Positions 13,901-27,422 of a stretch of 64,000 nucleotides of DNA are shown here, one piece after another. The position numbers and the translations under genes are program-made. The stretch lies in assembly GCA_964035545.1 (NCBI GenBank), contig CAXIUT010000230.1, forward strand, positions 682,001 to 746,000. The letters are read 5' to 3'. Within the stretch, counting starts at the first letter, position 1. Each line of letters starts with the position of its first letter. A model generated the notes under the pieces. The model did not search any database. It was not told the origin of the DNA and saw only the letters and a list, made by a program, of their open reading frames with translations. The stretch comes from Bugula neritina (lineage: Eukaryota > Bryozoa > Gymnolaemata > Cheilostomatida > Bugulidae).

Positions 13901-16900
13901 CACTGAATTCTTCTGCAACATACTGAAATACACTGTAAAATACTGAAATATACTGCAAAATACTGAAATACACTGTTACATACTGAAATATACTGCAACA
14001 TACTGCAACATACTGAAATACACTGTAACATACTGAAATACACTGCAACATACTACAACATATTGAAATACACTGCAACACATTGAAATAAACTGCAACA
14101 CACCGAAATATACTGCAAAATAATACAACATACTGAAATACACTGTAACATATTGAACTACACTGTAACACATATAAATATACTGCAACATACCAAAATA
14201 TATGGTAACTTACTGAAATATACTGTAACACATTGAAAAATGCTGCAACATACTGAAAATTACTGCGACACATTGCAATATACTGTAACATACTGAAATA
14301 TGCTGTAGCACACTGAAATACACTGCAACTCACTGAAATATACTGCAAAATACTGAAATACACTGTAACATATTGAAAAATGCTGCAACATAGTGCAACA
14401 TTCTGAAATACACTGTAACATACTGAAATACACTGCAAAATACTACAACATAGTGAAACACACTGTAACACATTGAAATATTTTGCAACATACCTAAATA
14501 TACGGTAAGATACTGAAATATACTGCAACACACTGCAACACACTGCAACGTACTGCAACATACTAAAATATACTGCAACATACTGAAATACACTGCAAAA
14601 TACTGAAATACACTGTAACATACTGAAATACACTGCAACATATTGAAATACACTGCTACATACTGAAATATACTGCAACACACTGCAACATACTGCAACA
14701 TACTAAAATACACTGTAACATATTGAAATACACAGCAACACATTGAAATTTACTGCTATGTACCGAAATATAAGGTAAACTACTGAAATATACTGTCACA
14801 CATTGAAAAATACTGCAACATACTAAAATATATTGCAACATACTGAAATACACTGCAAAATACTGAAATACAGTGTAACACACTGAAATATACTGCAACA
14901 TACTGAAATACACTGCTACATAGTGAAATATACTGCAACACACTGCAACATACTGCGACATACTAAAATACACTGTAACATATTGAAATACACTGCAACA
15001 CATTGAAATATACTGCAACATACCTAAATATACGATAATATACTGAAATATACTGTAACACATTGAAAAATACTGCAACATACTGAAATACACTGCAACA
15101 TACCACAACATACTGAAATACACTGCAACACATTGAAATATACTGTAACCCGCTGAAACATACTGTAACTCACTGAAATATAGTGTAATATACGGAAATG
15201 TACTGTAACATACTGGAATATACTGTAACACACTGAAATATACTGCGACATACTGAAATACACTGTAAAATACTGAAATATACTGCAAAATACTGAAATA
15301 CACTGTTACATACTGAAATATACTGCAACATACTGCAACATACTGAAATACACTGTAACATACTGAAATACACTGCAACATACTACAACATATTGAAATA
15401 CACTGCAACACATTGAAATAAACTGCAACACACCGAAATATACTGCAAAATAATACAACATACTGAAATACACTGTAACATATTGAACTACACTGTAACA
15501 CATATAAATATACTGCAACATACCAAAATATATGGTAACTTACTGAAATATACTGTAACACATTGAAAAATGCTGCAACATACTGAAAATTACTGCGACA
15601 CATTGCAATATACTGTAACATACTGAAATATGCTGTAGCACACTGAAATACACTGCAACTCACTGAAATATACTGCAAAATACTGAAATACACTGTAACA
15701 TATTGAAAAATGCTGCAACATAGTGCAACATTCTGAAATACACTGTAACATACTGAAATACACTGCAAAATACTACAACATAGTGAAACGCACTGTAACA
15801 CATTGAAATATTTTGCAACATACCTAAATATACGGTAAGATACTGAAATATACTGCAACACACTGCAACACACTGCAACGTACTGCAACATACTAAAATA
15901 TACTGCAACATACTGAAATACACTGCAAAATACTGAAATACACTGTAACATACTGAAATACACTGCAACATATTGAAATACACTGCTACATACTGAAAGA
16001 TACTGCAACACACTGCAACATACTGCAACATACTAAAATACACTGTAACATATTGAAATACACAGCAACACATTGAAATTTACTGCTATGTACCGAAATA
16101 TAAGGTAAACTACTGAAATATACTGTCACACATTGAAAAATACTGCAACATACTAAAATATACTGCAACATACTGAAATACACTGCAAAATACTGAAATA
16201 CAGTGTAACACACTGAAATATACTGCAACATACTGAAATACACTGCTACATAGTGAAATATACTGCAACACACTGCAACATACTGCGACATACTAAAATA
16301 CACTGTAACATATTGAAATACACTGCAACACATTGAAATATACTGCAACATACCTAAATATACGATAATATACTGAAATATACTGTAACACATTGAAAAA
16401 TACTGCAACATACTGAAATACACTGCAACATACCACAACATACTGAAATACACTGCAACACATTGAAATATACTGTAACCCGCTGAAACATACTGTAACT
16501 CACTGAAATATAGTGTAATATACGGAAATGTACTGTAACATACTGGAATATACTGTAACACACTGAAATATACTGCGACATACTGAAATACACTGTAACA
16601 TACTGAAATATACTGCAACATCCTGCAACATACCGAAATACACTGTAACATACTAAAATATACTACAACATGCTGAAATACACTGCAAAATACTAAAATA
16701 TACTGCAACACACTGCAACATATTGCAACATACTAAAATACACTGTAACTTATTGAAATACACTGCAACACATTGAAATATACTGCAAAATACTGAAATA
16801 CACTGCTACATACTGAAATATACTGCAACACACTGCAACATACTGCAACATACTAAAATACACTGTAACATATTGAAATACACTGCAACACATTGAAATA

Positions 16901-18230
16901 TACTGCAAAATACTGAAATACACTGTTACATACTGAAATATACTGCAACACACTGCAACATACTGCAACATACTAAAATATACTGCAACATACTGAAATA
17001 CACTGCAAAATACTGAAATACAGTGTAACACACTGAAATATACTGCAACATACTGAAATACACTGCTACATAGTGAAATATACTGCAACACACTGCAACA
17101 TATTGCGACATACTAAAATACACTGTAACATATTGAAATACACTGCAACACATTGAAATATACTGCAACACACGGCAACATACTGCAACATACTAAAATA
17201 TACTGCAACATGCTGAAATACAATGCAAAATACTGAAATACACTGTAACATACTGAAATATACTGCAACATACTGAAATACAGTGCTACATACTGGAATA
17301 TGCTGCAACACACTGCAACATACTGCGACATACTAAAATACACTGTGACATATTGAAATACACTGCAACACATTGAAATATACTGCAAAATACTGAAATA
17401 CACTGCTACATACTGAAATATACTGCAACACACTGCAACATACTGCAACATACTAAAATATACTGCAACATACTGAAATACACTGCAAAATACTGAAATA
17501 CAGTGTAACACACTGAAATATACTGCAACATACTGAAATACACTGCTACATAGTGAAATATACTGCAACACACTGCAACATACTGCGACATACTAAAATA
17601 CACTGTAACATATTGAAATACACTGCAACACATTGAAATATACAGCAAAATACTGAAATACACTGCTACATACTGAAATATACTGCAACACATTGAAAAA
17701 TACTGCAACATACTGAAATACACTGCAACATACTACAACACACTGAAATACGCTGTAACATATTGAAATACACTGCAACACATTGAAATATACTGTAACT
17801 CGCTGAAACATACTGTAACTCACTGAAATATAGTGTAATATACGGAAATGTACAGTTACATTCTGGAATATACTGTAACACACTGAAATATGCTGCAACA
17901 TACTGAAATACACTGTAACATACTGAAATATACTGCAACATCCTACAAGATACTGAAATACACTGTAACATATTTAAGTACACTGCAACACATTGAAGTA
18001 TACTGCAACACACTAAAACATACGGCAACATACTGAAATATACTTCGGCACATTGCAATATAGTGCAGCATACTGAAATATGCTGTAGCCTACTGAAATA
18101 CACTGCATTATACTGAGATACACTGTTACATACTGAAATATACTGCAACATACTGAAATACATTGTAATATGCTGAATTACACTGCAACACATTGAAAAA
18201 TACTGCAACATACATAATTATACTGTAACA
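13901..18230. repeat. Higher-order repeat unit 3 (4330 bp)
   Basis: The unit carries the 1330-bp duplication (13931-15260 and 15261-16590) but is 560 bp shorter than unit 2. Two deletions explain this: 40 bp near 17161-17190, where tactgcaaca cacggcaaca replaces a longer monomer run, and 520 bp near 17690, where cactgctaca tactgaaata tactgcaaca runs straight into cattgaaaaa. Both are multiples of 20 bp. Confidence 0.88.
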
Positions 18231-21010
18231 CACTGAATTCTTCTGCAACATACTGAAATACACTGTAAAATACTGAAATATACTGCAAAATACTGAAATA
18301 CACTGTTACATACTGAAATATACTGCAACATACTGCAACATACTGAAATACACTGTAACATACTGAAATACACTGCAACATACTACAACATATTGAAATA
18401 CACTGCAACACATTGAAATAAACTGCAACACACCGAAATATACTGCAAAATAATACAACATACTGAAATACACTGTAACATATTGAACTACACTGTAACA
18501 CATATAAATATACTGCAACATACCAAAATATATGGTAACTTACTGAAATATACTGTAACACATTGAAAAATGCTGCAACATACTGAAAATTACTGCGACA
18601 CATTGCAATATACTGTAACATACTGAAATATGCTGTAGCACACTGAAATACACTGCAACTCACTGAAATATACTGCAAAATACTGAAATACACTGTAACA
18701 TATTGAAAAATGCTGCAACATAGTGCAACATTCTGAAATACACTGTAACATACTAAAATACACTGCAAAATACTACAACATAGTGAAACACACTGTAACA
18801 CATTGAAATATTTTGCAACATACCTAAATATACGGTAAGATACTGAAATATACTGCAACACACTGCAACACACTGCAACGTACTGCAACATACTAAAATA
18901 TACTGCAACATACTGAAATACACTGCAAAATACTGAAATACACTGTAACATACTGAAATACACTGCAACATATTGAAATACACTGCTACATACTGAAATA
19001 TACTGCAACACACTGCAACATACTGCAACATACTAAAATACACTGTAACATATTGAAATACACTGCAACACATTGAAATTTACTGCTATGTACCGAAATA
19101 TAAGGTAAACTACTGAAATATACTGTCACACATTGAAAAATACTGCAACATACTAAAATATACTGCAACATACTGAAATACACTGCAAAATACTGAAATA
19201 CAGTGTAACACACTGAAATATACTGCAACATACTGAAATACACTGCTACATAGTGAAATATACTGCAACACACTGCAACATACTGCGACATACTAAAATA
19301 CACTGTAACATATTGAAATACACTGCAACACATTGAAATATACTGCAACATACCTAAATATACGATAATATACTGAAATATACTGTAACACATTGAAAAA
19401 TACTGCAACATACTGAAATACACTGCAACATACCACAACATACTGAAATACACTGCAACACATTGAAATATACTGTAACCCGCTGAAACATACTGTAACT
19501 CACTGAAATATAGTGTAATATACGGAAATGTACTGTAACATACTGGAATATACTGTAACACACTGAAATATACTGCGACATACTGAAATACACTGTAACA
19601 TACTGAAATATACTGCAACATCCTGCAACATACCGAAATACACTGTAACATACTAAAATATACTACAACATGCTGAAATACACTGCAAAATACTTAAATA
19701 TACTGCAACACACTGCAACATATTGCAACATACTAAAATACACTGTAACTTATTGAAATACACTGCAACACATTGAAATATACTGCAAAATACTGAAATA
19801 CACTGCTACATACTGAAATATACTGCAACACACTGCAACATACTGCAACATACTAAAATACACTGTAACATATTGAAATACACTGCAACACATTGAAATA
19901 TACTGCAAAATACTGAAATACACTGTTACATACTGAAATATACTGCAACACACTGCAACATACTGCAACATACTAAAATATACTGCAACATACTGAAATA
20001 CACTGCAAAATACTGAAATACAGTGTAACACACTGAAATATACTGCAACATACTGAAATACACTGCTACATAGTGAAATATACTGCAACACACTGCAACA
20101 TACTGCGACATACTAAAATACACTGTAACATATTGAAATACACTGCAACACATTGAAATATACTGCAAAATACTGAAATACACTGCTACATAATGAAATA
20201 TACTGCAACACACTGCAACATACTGCAACATACTGGAATATACTGCAACATACTGAAATACACTGCAAAATACTGAAATACACTCTAACATACTGAAATA
20301 TACTGCAACATACTGAAAAACACTGCTACATACTGACATATACTGCAACACACTGCAACATACTGCAACATACTAAAATACACTGTAACATATTGAAACA
20401 CACTGCAACACATTGAAATATACTGCAACATACCTAAATATACGGTAATATACTGAAGTATACTGTAACACATTGAAAAATACTGCAACATACTGAAATA
20501 CACTGCAACATACTACAACACACTGAAATACGCTGTAACATATTGAAATACACTGCAACACATTGAAATATACTGTAACTCGCTGAAACATACTGTAACT
20601 CACTGAAATATAGTGTAATATACGGAAATGTACAGTTACATTCTGGAATATACTGTAACACACTGAAAAATGCTGCAACATACTGAAATACACTGTAACA
20701 TACTGAAATATACTGCAACATCCTACAAGATACTGAAATACACTGTAACATATTTAAGTACACTGCAACACATTGAAGTATACTGCAACACACTAAAACA
20801 TACGGCAACATACTGAAATATACTTCGGCACATTGCAATATAGTGCAGCATACTGAAATATGCTGTAGCCTACTGAAATACACTGCATTATACTGAGATA
20901 CACTGTTACATACTGAAATATACTGCAACATACTGAAATACATTGTAATATGCTGAATTACACTGCAACACATTGAAAAATACTGCAACATACATAATTA
21001 TACTGTAACA
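18231..21010. repeat. Higher-order repeat unit 4 (2780 bp)
   Basis: The unit is 780 bp shorter than unit 1, which equals three 260-bp units. Its 260-bp array holds a single copy (19921-20180) before the taatgaaata monomer that follows the array in every unit. It lacks the 1330-bp duplication. Confidence 0.88.
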
Positions 21011-22370
21011 CACTGAATTCTTCTGCAACATACTGAAATACACTGTAAAATACTGAAATATACTGCAAAATACTGAAATACACTGTTACATACTGAAATA
21101 TACTGCAACATACTGCAACATACTGAAATACACTGTAACATACTGAAATACACTGCAACATACTCCAACATATTGAAATACACTGCAACACATTGAAATA
21201 AACTGCAACACACCGAAATATACTGCAAAATAATACAACATACTGAAATACACTGTAACATATTGAACTACACTGTAACACATATAAATATACTGCAACA
21301 TACCAAAATATATGGTAACTTACTGAAATATACTGTAACACATTGAAAAATGCTGCAACATACTGAAAATTACTGCGACACATTGCAATATACTGTAACA
21401 TACTGAAATATGCTGTAGCACACTGAAATACACTGCAACTCACTAAAATATACTGCAAAATACTGAAATACACTGTAACATATTGAAAAATGCTGCAACA
21501 TAGTGCAACATTCTGAAATACACTGTAACATACTGAAATACACTGCAAAATACTACAACATAGTGAAACACACTGTAACACATTGAAATATTTTGCAACA
21601 TACCTAAATATACGGTAAGATACTGAAATATACTGCAACACACTGCAACACACTGCAACGTACTGCAACATACTAAAATATACTGCAACATACTGAAATA
21701 CACTGCAAAATACTGAAATACACTGTAACATACTGAAATACACTGCAACATATTGAAATACACTGCTACATACTGAAATATACTGCAACACACTGCAACA
21801 TACTGCAACATACTAAAATACACTGTAACATATTGAAATACACAGCAACACATTGAAATTTACTGCTATGTACCGAAATATAAGGTAAACTACTGAAATA
21901 TACTGTCACACATTGAAAAATACTGCAACATACTAAAGTATATTGCAACATACTGAAATACACTGCAAAATACTGAAATACAGTGTAACACACTGAAATA
22001 TACTGCAACATACTGAAATACACTGCTACATAGTGAAATATACTGCAACACACTGCAACATACTGCGACATACTAAAATACACTGTAACATATTGAAATA
22101 CACTGCAACACATTGAAATATACTGCAACATACCTAAATATACGATAATATACTGAAATATACTGTAACACATTGAAAAATACTGCAACATACTGAAATA
22201 CACTGCAACATACCACAACATACTGAAATACACTGCAACACATTGAAATATACTGTAACCCGCTGAAACATACTGTAACTCACTGAAATATAGTGTAATA
22301 TACGGAAATGTACTGTAACATACTGGAATATACTGTAACACACTGAAATATACTGCGACATACTGAAATA
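21011..22370. repeat. Higher-order repeat unit 5 (partial)
   Basis: The unit starts at the fifth EcoRI-containing monomer and follows unit 2 as far as tactgcgaca tactgaaata cactgtaaaa near 22370, the same junction that starts the second 1330-bp copy in unit 2. It then runs into different monomer order (tactacaaca ttttgaaaca). This marks the right edge of the 3.6-kb-type HOR array. Confidence 0.8.
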
Positions 22371-23125
22371 CACTGTAAAATACTGAAATACACTGCAACA
22401 TACTACAACATTTTGAAACACACTGCAACACATTGAAATATACTGCAACATACCTAAAAATACGGTTATGTACTGAAATACACTGTAACATATTGAAAAA
22501 TAGTGCAACATAGTGCAACATACTGATATACACTGCATTATACTGAAATACACTGCAACACACTACAACATATTGAAATACACTGCAACACATTGAAATA
22601 TACTGCAACATACCTAAAAATACGGTAATATACTGAATTATACTGTAACACATTGAAAAACACTGCAACATATTGAAATACACTGCAACACACTGAAATA
22701 CACCGCAAAATACTACAACATACTGAAATACACTGCAACATATTGAAATACACTGCAACACATTGAAATATACTGCAATGTACCGAAATATATGGTAAAC
22801 TACTGAAATATACTGACACACATTGCAATATACTGTAACATACTGAAATATGCTGTAGCACACTGAAATACACTGCAACTCACCGAAATATACTGCAACA
22901 TACCTAAATATATGGTAATATACCAAAATAAACTGTAACACATTTAAAAATGCTGCAACATACTGAAATACACTGCAACACACTGAAATACACTGCAAAA
23001 TACTGTAACACACTGAAATATACTGCAACACACTGCAACATACTGCAACATACTAAAATATAGTGCAACATACTGAAATACACTGCAAAATACTGAAATA
23101 CACTGTAACATACTGAAATATACTG

Positions 23126-25148
23126 CAACATACTGAAATACACTGCTACATACTGAAATATACTGCAACACACTGCAACATACTGCAACATACTAAAATA
23201 CACTGTAACATATTGAAATACACTGCAACACATTGAAATATACTGCAAAATACTGAAATACACTGCTACATACTGAAATATACTGCGACACACTGCAACA
23301 TACTGCAACATACTAAATTATACTGCAACATACTGAAATACGCTGCATAATACTGAAATACACTGTAACATACTGAAATATACTGCAACATACTGAAATA
23401 CACTGCTACATACTGAAATATACTGCAACACGCTGCAACATACTGCAACATACTAAAATACACTGTAACATATTGAAATACACTGCAACACATTGAAATA
23501 CACTGCAAAATACTGCAACATACTGAAATACACTGTAACATACTGAAATACACTGTAACATACTGAAATATACTGCAACATACTGAAATACACTGCTACA
23601 TACTGAAATACATTGCAACATACTGAAATACACTGTAATATGCTGAATTACACTGCAACATACTGCAACATACTGAAATACACTGTAACATACTGAAATA
23701 CACTGCAACATGCTACAACATATTGAAATACACTGCAACACATTGAATATACTGCAACATACCTAAATATGCGGTAATACACTGAAATAAACTATAACAC
23801 ATTGAAAATACTGCAACATACATAATTATACTGTAACACACTGAAATATACTGCAACATACTGAAATACACTGTAAAATACTGAAACATACTGCAACATA
23901 CTGAAATACACTGCTACATACTGAAATATACTGCAACATACTGCAACATACTGAAATACACTGTAACATACTGAAATATACTGCAACATCCTGCAACATA
24001 CTGAAATACACTGTAAAATACTGAAATATACTGCAACATACTGAAATACACTGCTACATACTGAAATATACTGCAACATACTGCAACATACTGAAATACA
24101 CTGTAACATACTGAAATATACTGCAACATCCTGCAACATACTGAAATACACTGTAACATACTGAAATACACTGTAATATGCTGAATTACACTGCAACACA
24201 TTGATGTCTTATGCAACACACTTAAACATACGGCAACATACTGAAATATACTTCGGCACATTGCAATATACTGCAGCATACTGAAATATGTTTTAGCCTA
24301 CTGAAATACACTGCATTATACTGAAATACACTGCTACATACTGAAATATACTGCAACATACTGAAATAGACTGTAATATGCTGAATTACACTGCAAAACA
24401 TTGAAATATACTGCAACATAGCAAAATATATATTAAACGACTGAAATATACTTTAACAGACTGAAAAATACTGCAACATACAGAATTATACTGTAACACA
24501 CTGAAATATACTGCAACATACTGAAATACACTGTAAAATACTGAAATATACTGCAACATACTGAAACACACTGCTACATACTGAAATATACTGCAACATA
24601 CTGCAACATACTGATATACACTGTAACATACTGAAATACACTGCAAAATACTACAACATATTGAAATACACTGAAACACATTGAAATATACTGCAACATA
24701 CCTAAATATACCATAATATACTGAAGTATACTGTAACACATTGAAATATACTGCAACATACTGAAATACACTGCAATACATTGAAATATACTGTAACCCG
24801 CTGAAACATGCTGTAACTCACTGAAATATAGTGTAATATACGGAAATGTACTGTAACATACTGGAATATACTGTAACACACTGAAATATACTGCGACATA
24901 CTGAAATACACTGTAACATACTGAAATATACTGCAACATCCTGCAACATACTGAAATACACTGTAACATACTAAAATATACTACAACATGCTGAAATACA
25001 CTGCAAAATACTAAAATATACTGCAACACACTGCAACATACTGCAACATACTAAAATACACTGTAACATATTGAAATACACTGCAACACATTGAAATATA
25101 CTGCAAAATACTGAAACACACTGCTACATACTGAAATATACTGCAACA
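23126..25148. repeat. Right copy of the long-range duplicated flank
   Basis: This is the counterpart of 478-2640, about 22.5 kb away. It has two 140-bp subrepeats (23871-24010 and 24011-24150) instead of three. It shares the 1-bp deletion cattgaatat with the left copy, at 23748 here and about 1097 there. That shared deletion indicates common descent rather than independent mutation. Confidence 0.85.
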
Positions 25149-27422
25149 CACTGCAACATACTGCAACATACTAAAATACACTGTAACATATTGAAATACA
25201 CTGCAACACATTGAAATATACTGCAAAATACTGAAATACACTGCTACATACTGAAATATACTGCAACACACTGCAACATACTGCAACATACTAAAATATA
25301 CTGCAACATACTGAAATACACTGCAAAATACTGAAATACAGTGTAACACACTGAAATATACTGCAACAAATTGAAATACACTGCTACATAGTGAAATATA
25401 CTGCAACACACTGCAACATACTGCGACATACTAAAATACACTGTAACATATTGAAATACACTGCAACACATTGAAATATACTGCAAAATACTGAAATACA
25501 CTGCTACATACTGAAATATACTGCTACACACTGCAACATACTGCAACACACTAAAATATACTGCAACATACTGAAATACAATGCAAAATACTGAAATACA
25601 CTGTAACATACTGAAATATACTGCAACATACTGAAATACAGTGCTACATACTGGAATATGCTGCAACACACTGCAACATACTGCGACATACTAAAATACA
25701 CTGTGACATATTGAAATACACTGCAACACATTGAAATATACTGCAACATACTGAAATATACTGCGATGCATTACAATATACTGCAACATACTGAAGTATA
25801 ATGCAACATATCGCAATGAATGGTAAACTAGTGAAATATACTGTAACATAATGCAACATACCGGAACATACTGCAACATAACTAAATATAGTGCAACACA
25901 TTGAAATATACGGCAACATACCGAAATATACTGCGACACATTAAAAAATACTGCAACATACTGAAATATACTGGAACATACTGCAACATACTAAAATACA
26001 CTGCAACATACTGAAATACACTGGAACATTTTGAACTGCGCTGCAACACTCTGAAATATACTACAACACACTGAAACATTCGGCAACATACCGAAATAAA
26101 CTGCGACGCGTTGAAAATTACTGCAACGTACTGAAATATACTGCGACGCATTAAAATATACTGCAACATACTGAAATATACTGCAACATACTGAAATGTA
26201 GTGTAATATACAGAAATACACTGTAACATACTGAAATATACTGCAACATACTGCATTATGCTGAATTACACTTGAACATTATGAAATACACTGCAACACA
26301 TTGAAATATACTGCGACATACCGAAATGAATAGTAAACTAGTGAAATATACTGTAACATAATGAAACATACCGGAACATTCTGCAACAAATTAAAGTATA
26401 GTGTAACACACTGAAATATACGGCAACATACTGAAACCTATGCAACATACTGAAATACGCTGCAACATACTGAAATATACTGCAAGATACTGCAACATAC
26501 TGAAATACACTATAACACACTGAAATACACTGCAACATGCTGAAGTACACTGAAATACACTGTAACATATTGAAATACATTGCAAAACATCGAAATATAC
26601 TGCAACATACTGAAATATGCTGTAGCATACTGAAAGACACTACAACTCACTGAAGTATAGTGTAATATACGGAAATGTACTGCAACATGCCGATATATAC
26701 AGCAACATATCGAAATACACTGCAACATACTGCAACATACCGAAATACACTGGAACATAATGGAATACACTGCAACACATTGAAATATACTGCAACACAC
26801 TGAAACATAAGGTAACACAATGAAATATACTGCGACACATTAAAATATACTGCAACATACTGAAATATACTGCAACATACCGAAATGTAATGTAATATAC
26901 AGAAATGCACTGTAACATACTGAAATATACTGTAACACACTGAAATATACTCTAACATACCGAAATACACTGTAACATACTGCAATATACTGCAACATAC
27001 TGCAACATACTGACTTACACTTGAACATAATGAAATACACTGCAAGACATTGAAATATACTGCAACATATCGAAATGAATGGTAAACTAGTGAAATATAC
27101 TGTAACATAATGAAACATACCGGAACATACTGCAACCTAATAAAATAAAGTGTCACACACTGAAATATGCGGCAACATACCGAAATATACTGCAAAACGT
27201 TAAAAAAAACTGCAACATACTGAAAAATACTGCAACATACTGCAACATACTGAAATACACTGGAACATATTGAACTACACTGCAACACTCTGAAATATAC
27301 TGCAACACACTGAAACATACGGCAACATACCGAAATAAACTGCGACGCGTTGAAAATTACTGCAACATACTGAAATATACTGCAAGTGGTGCAACATACT
27401 GAAATACACTGCAACATACCAC
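24755..27422. repeat. 2668-bp tandem duplication, first copy
   Basis: This copy is followed directly by a second one at a fixed 2668-bp offset. It contains the first marker monomer (aagtggtgcaac near 27384) close to its end. Rare segments such as aaacctatgcaac (near 26435) and cattttgaactgcgctgc (near 26028) recur exactly 2668 bp later. The length is not a multiple of 10, so the copying event was not limited to monomer register. Confidence 0.88.

Noticed and set aside
5451-21016. A CENP-B box within the satellite
   Set aside because: I saw no match to the known box pattern. Any centromere claim would rest on array size alone.
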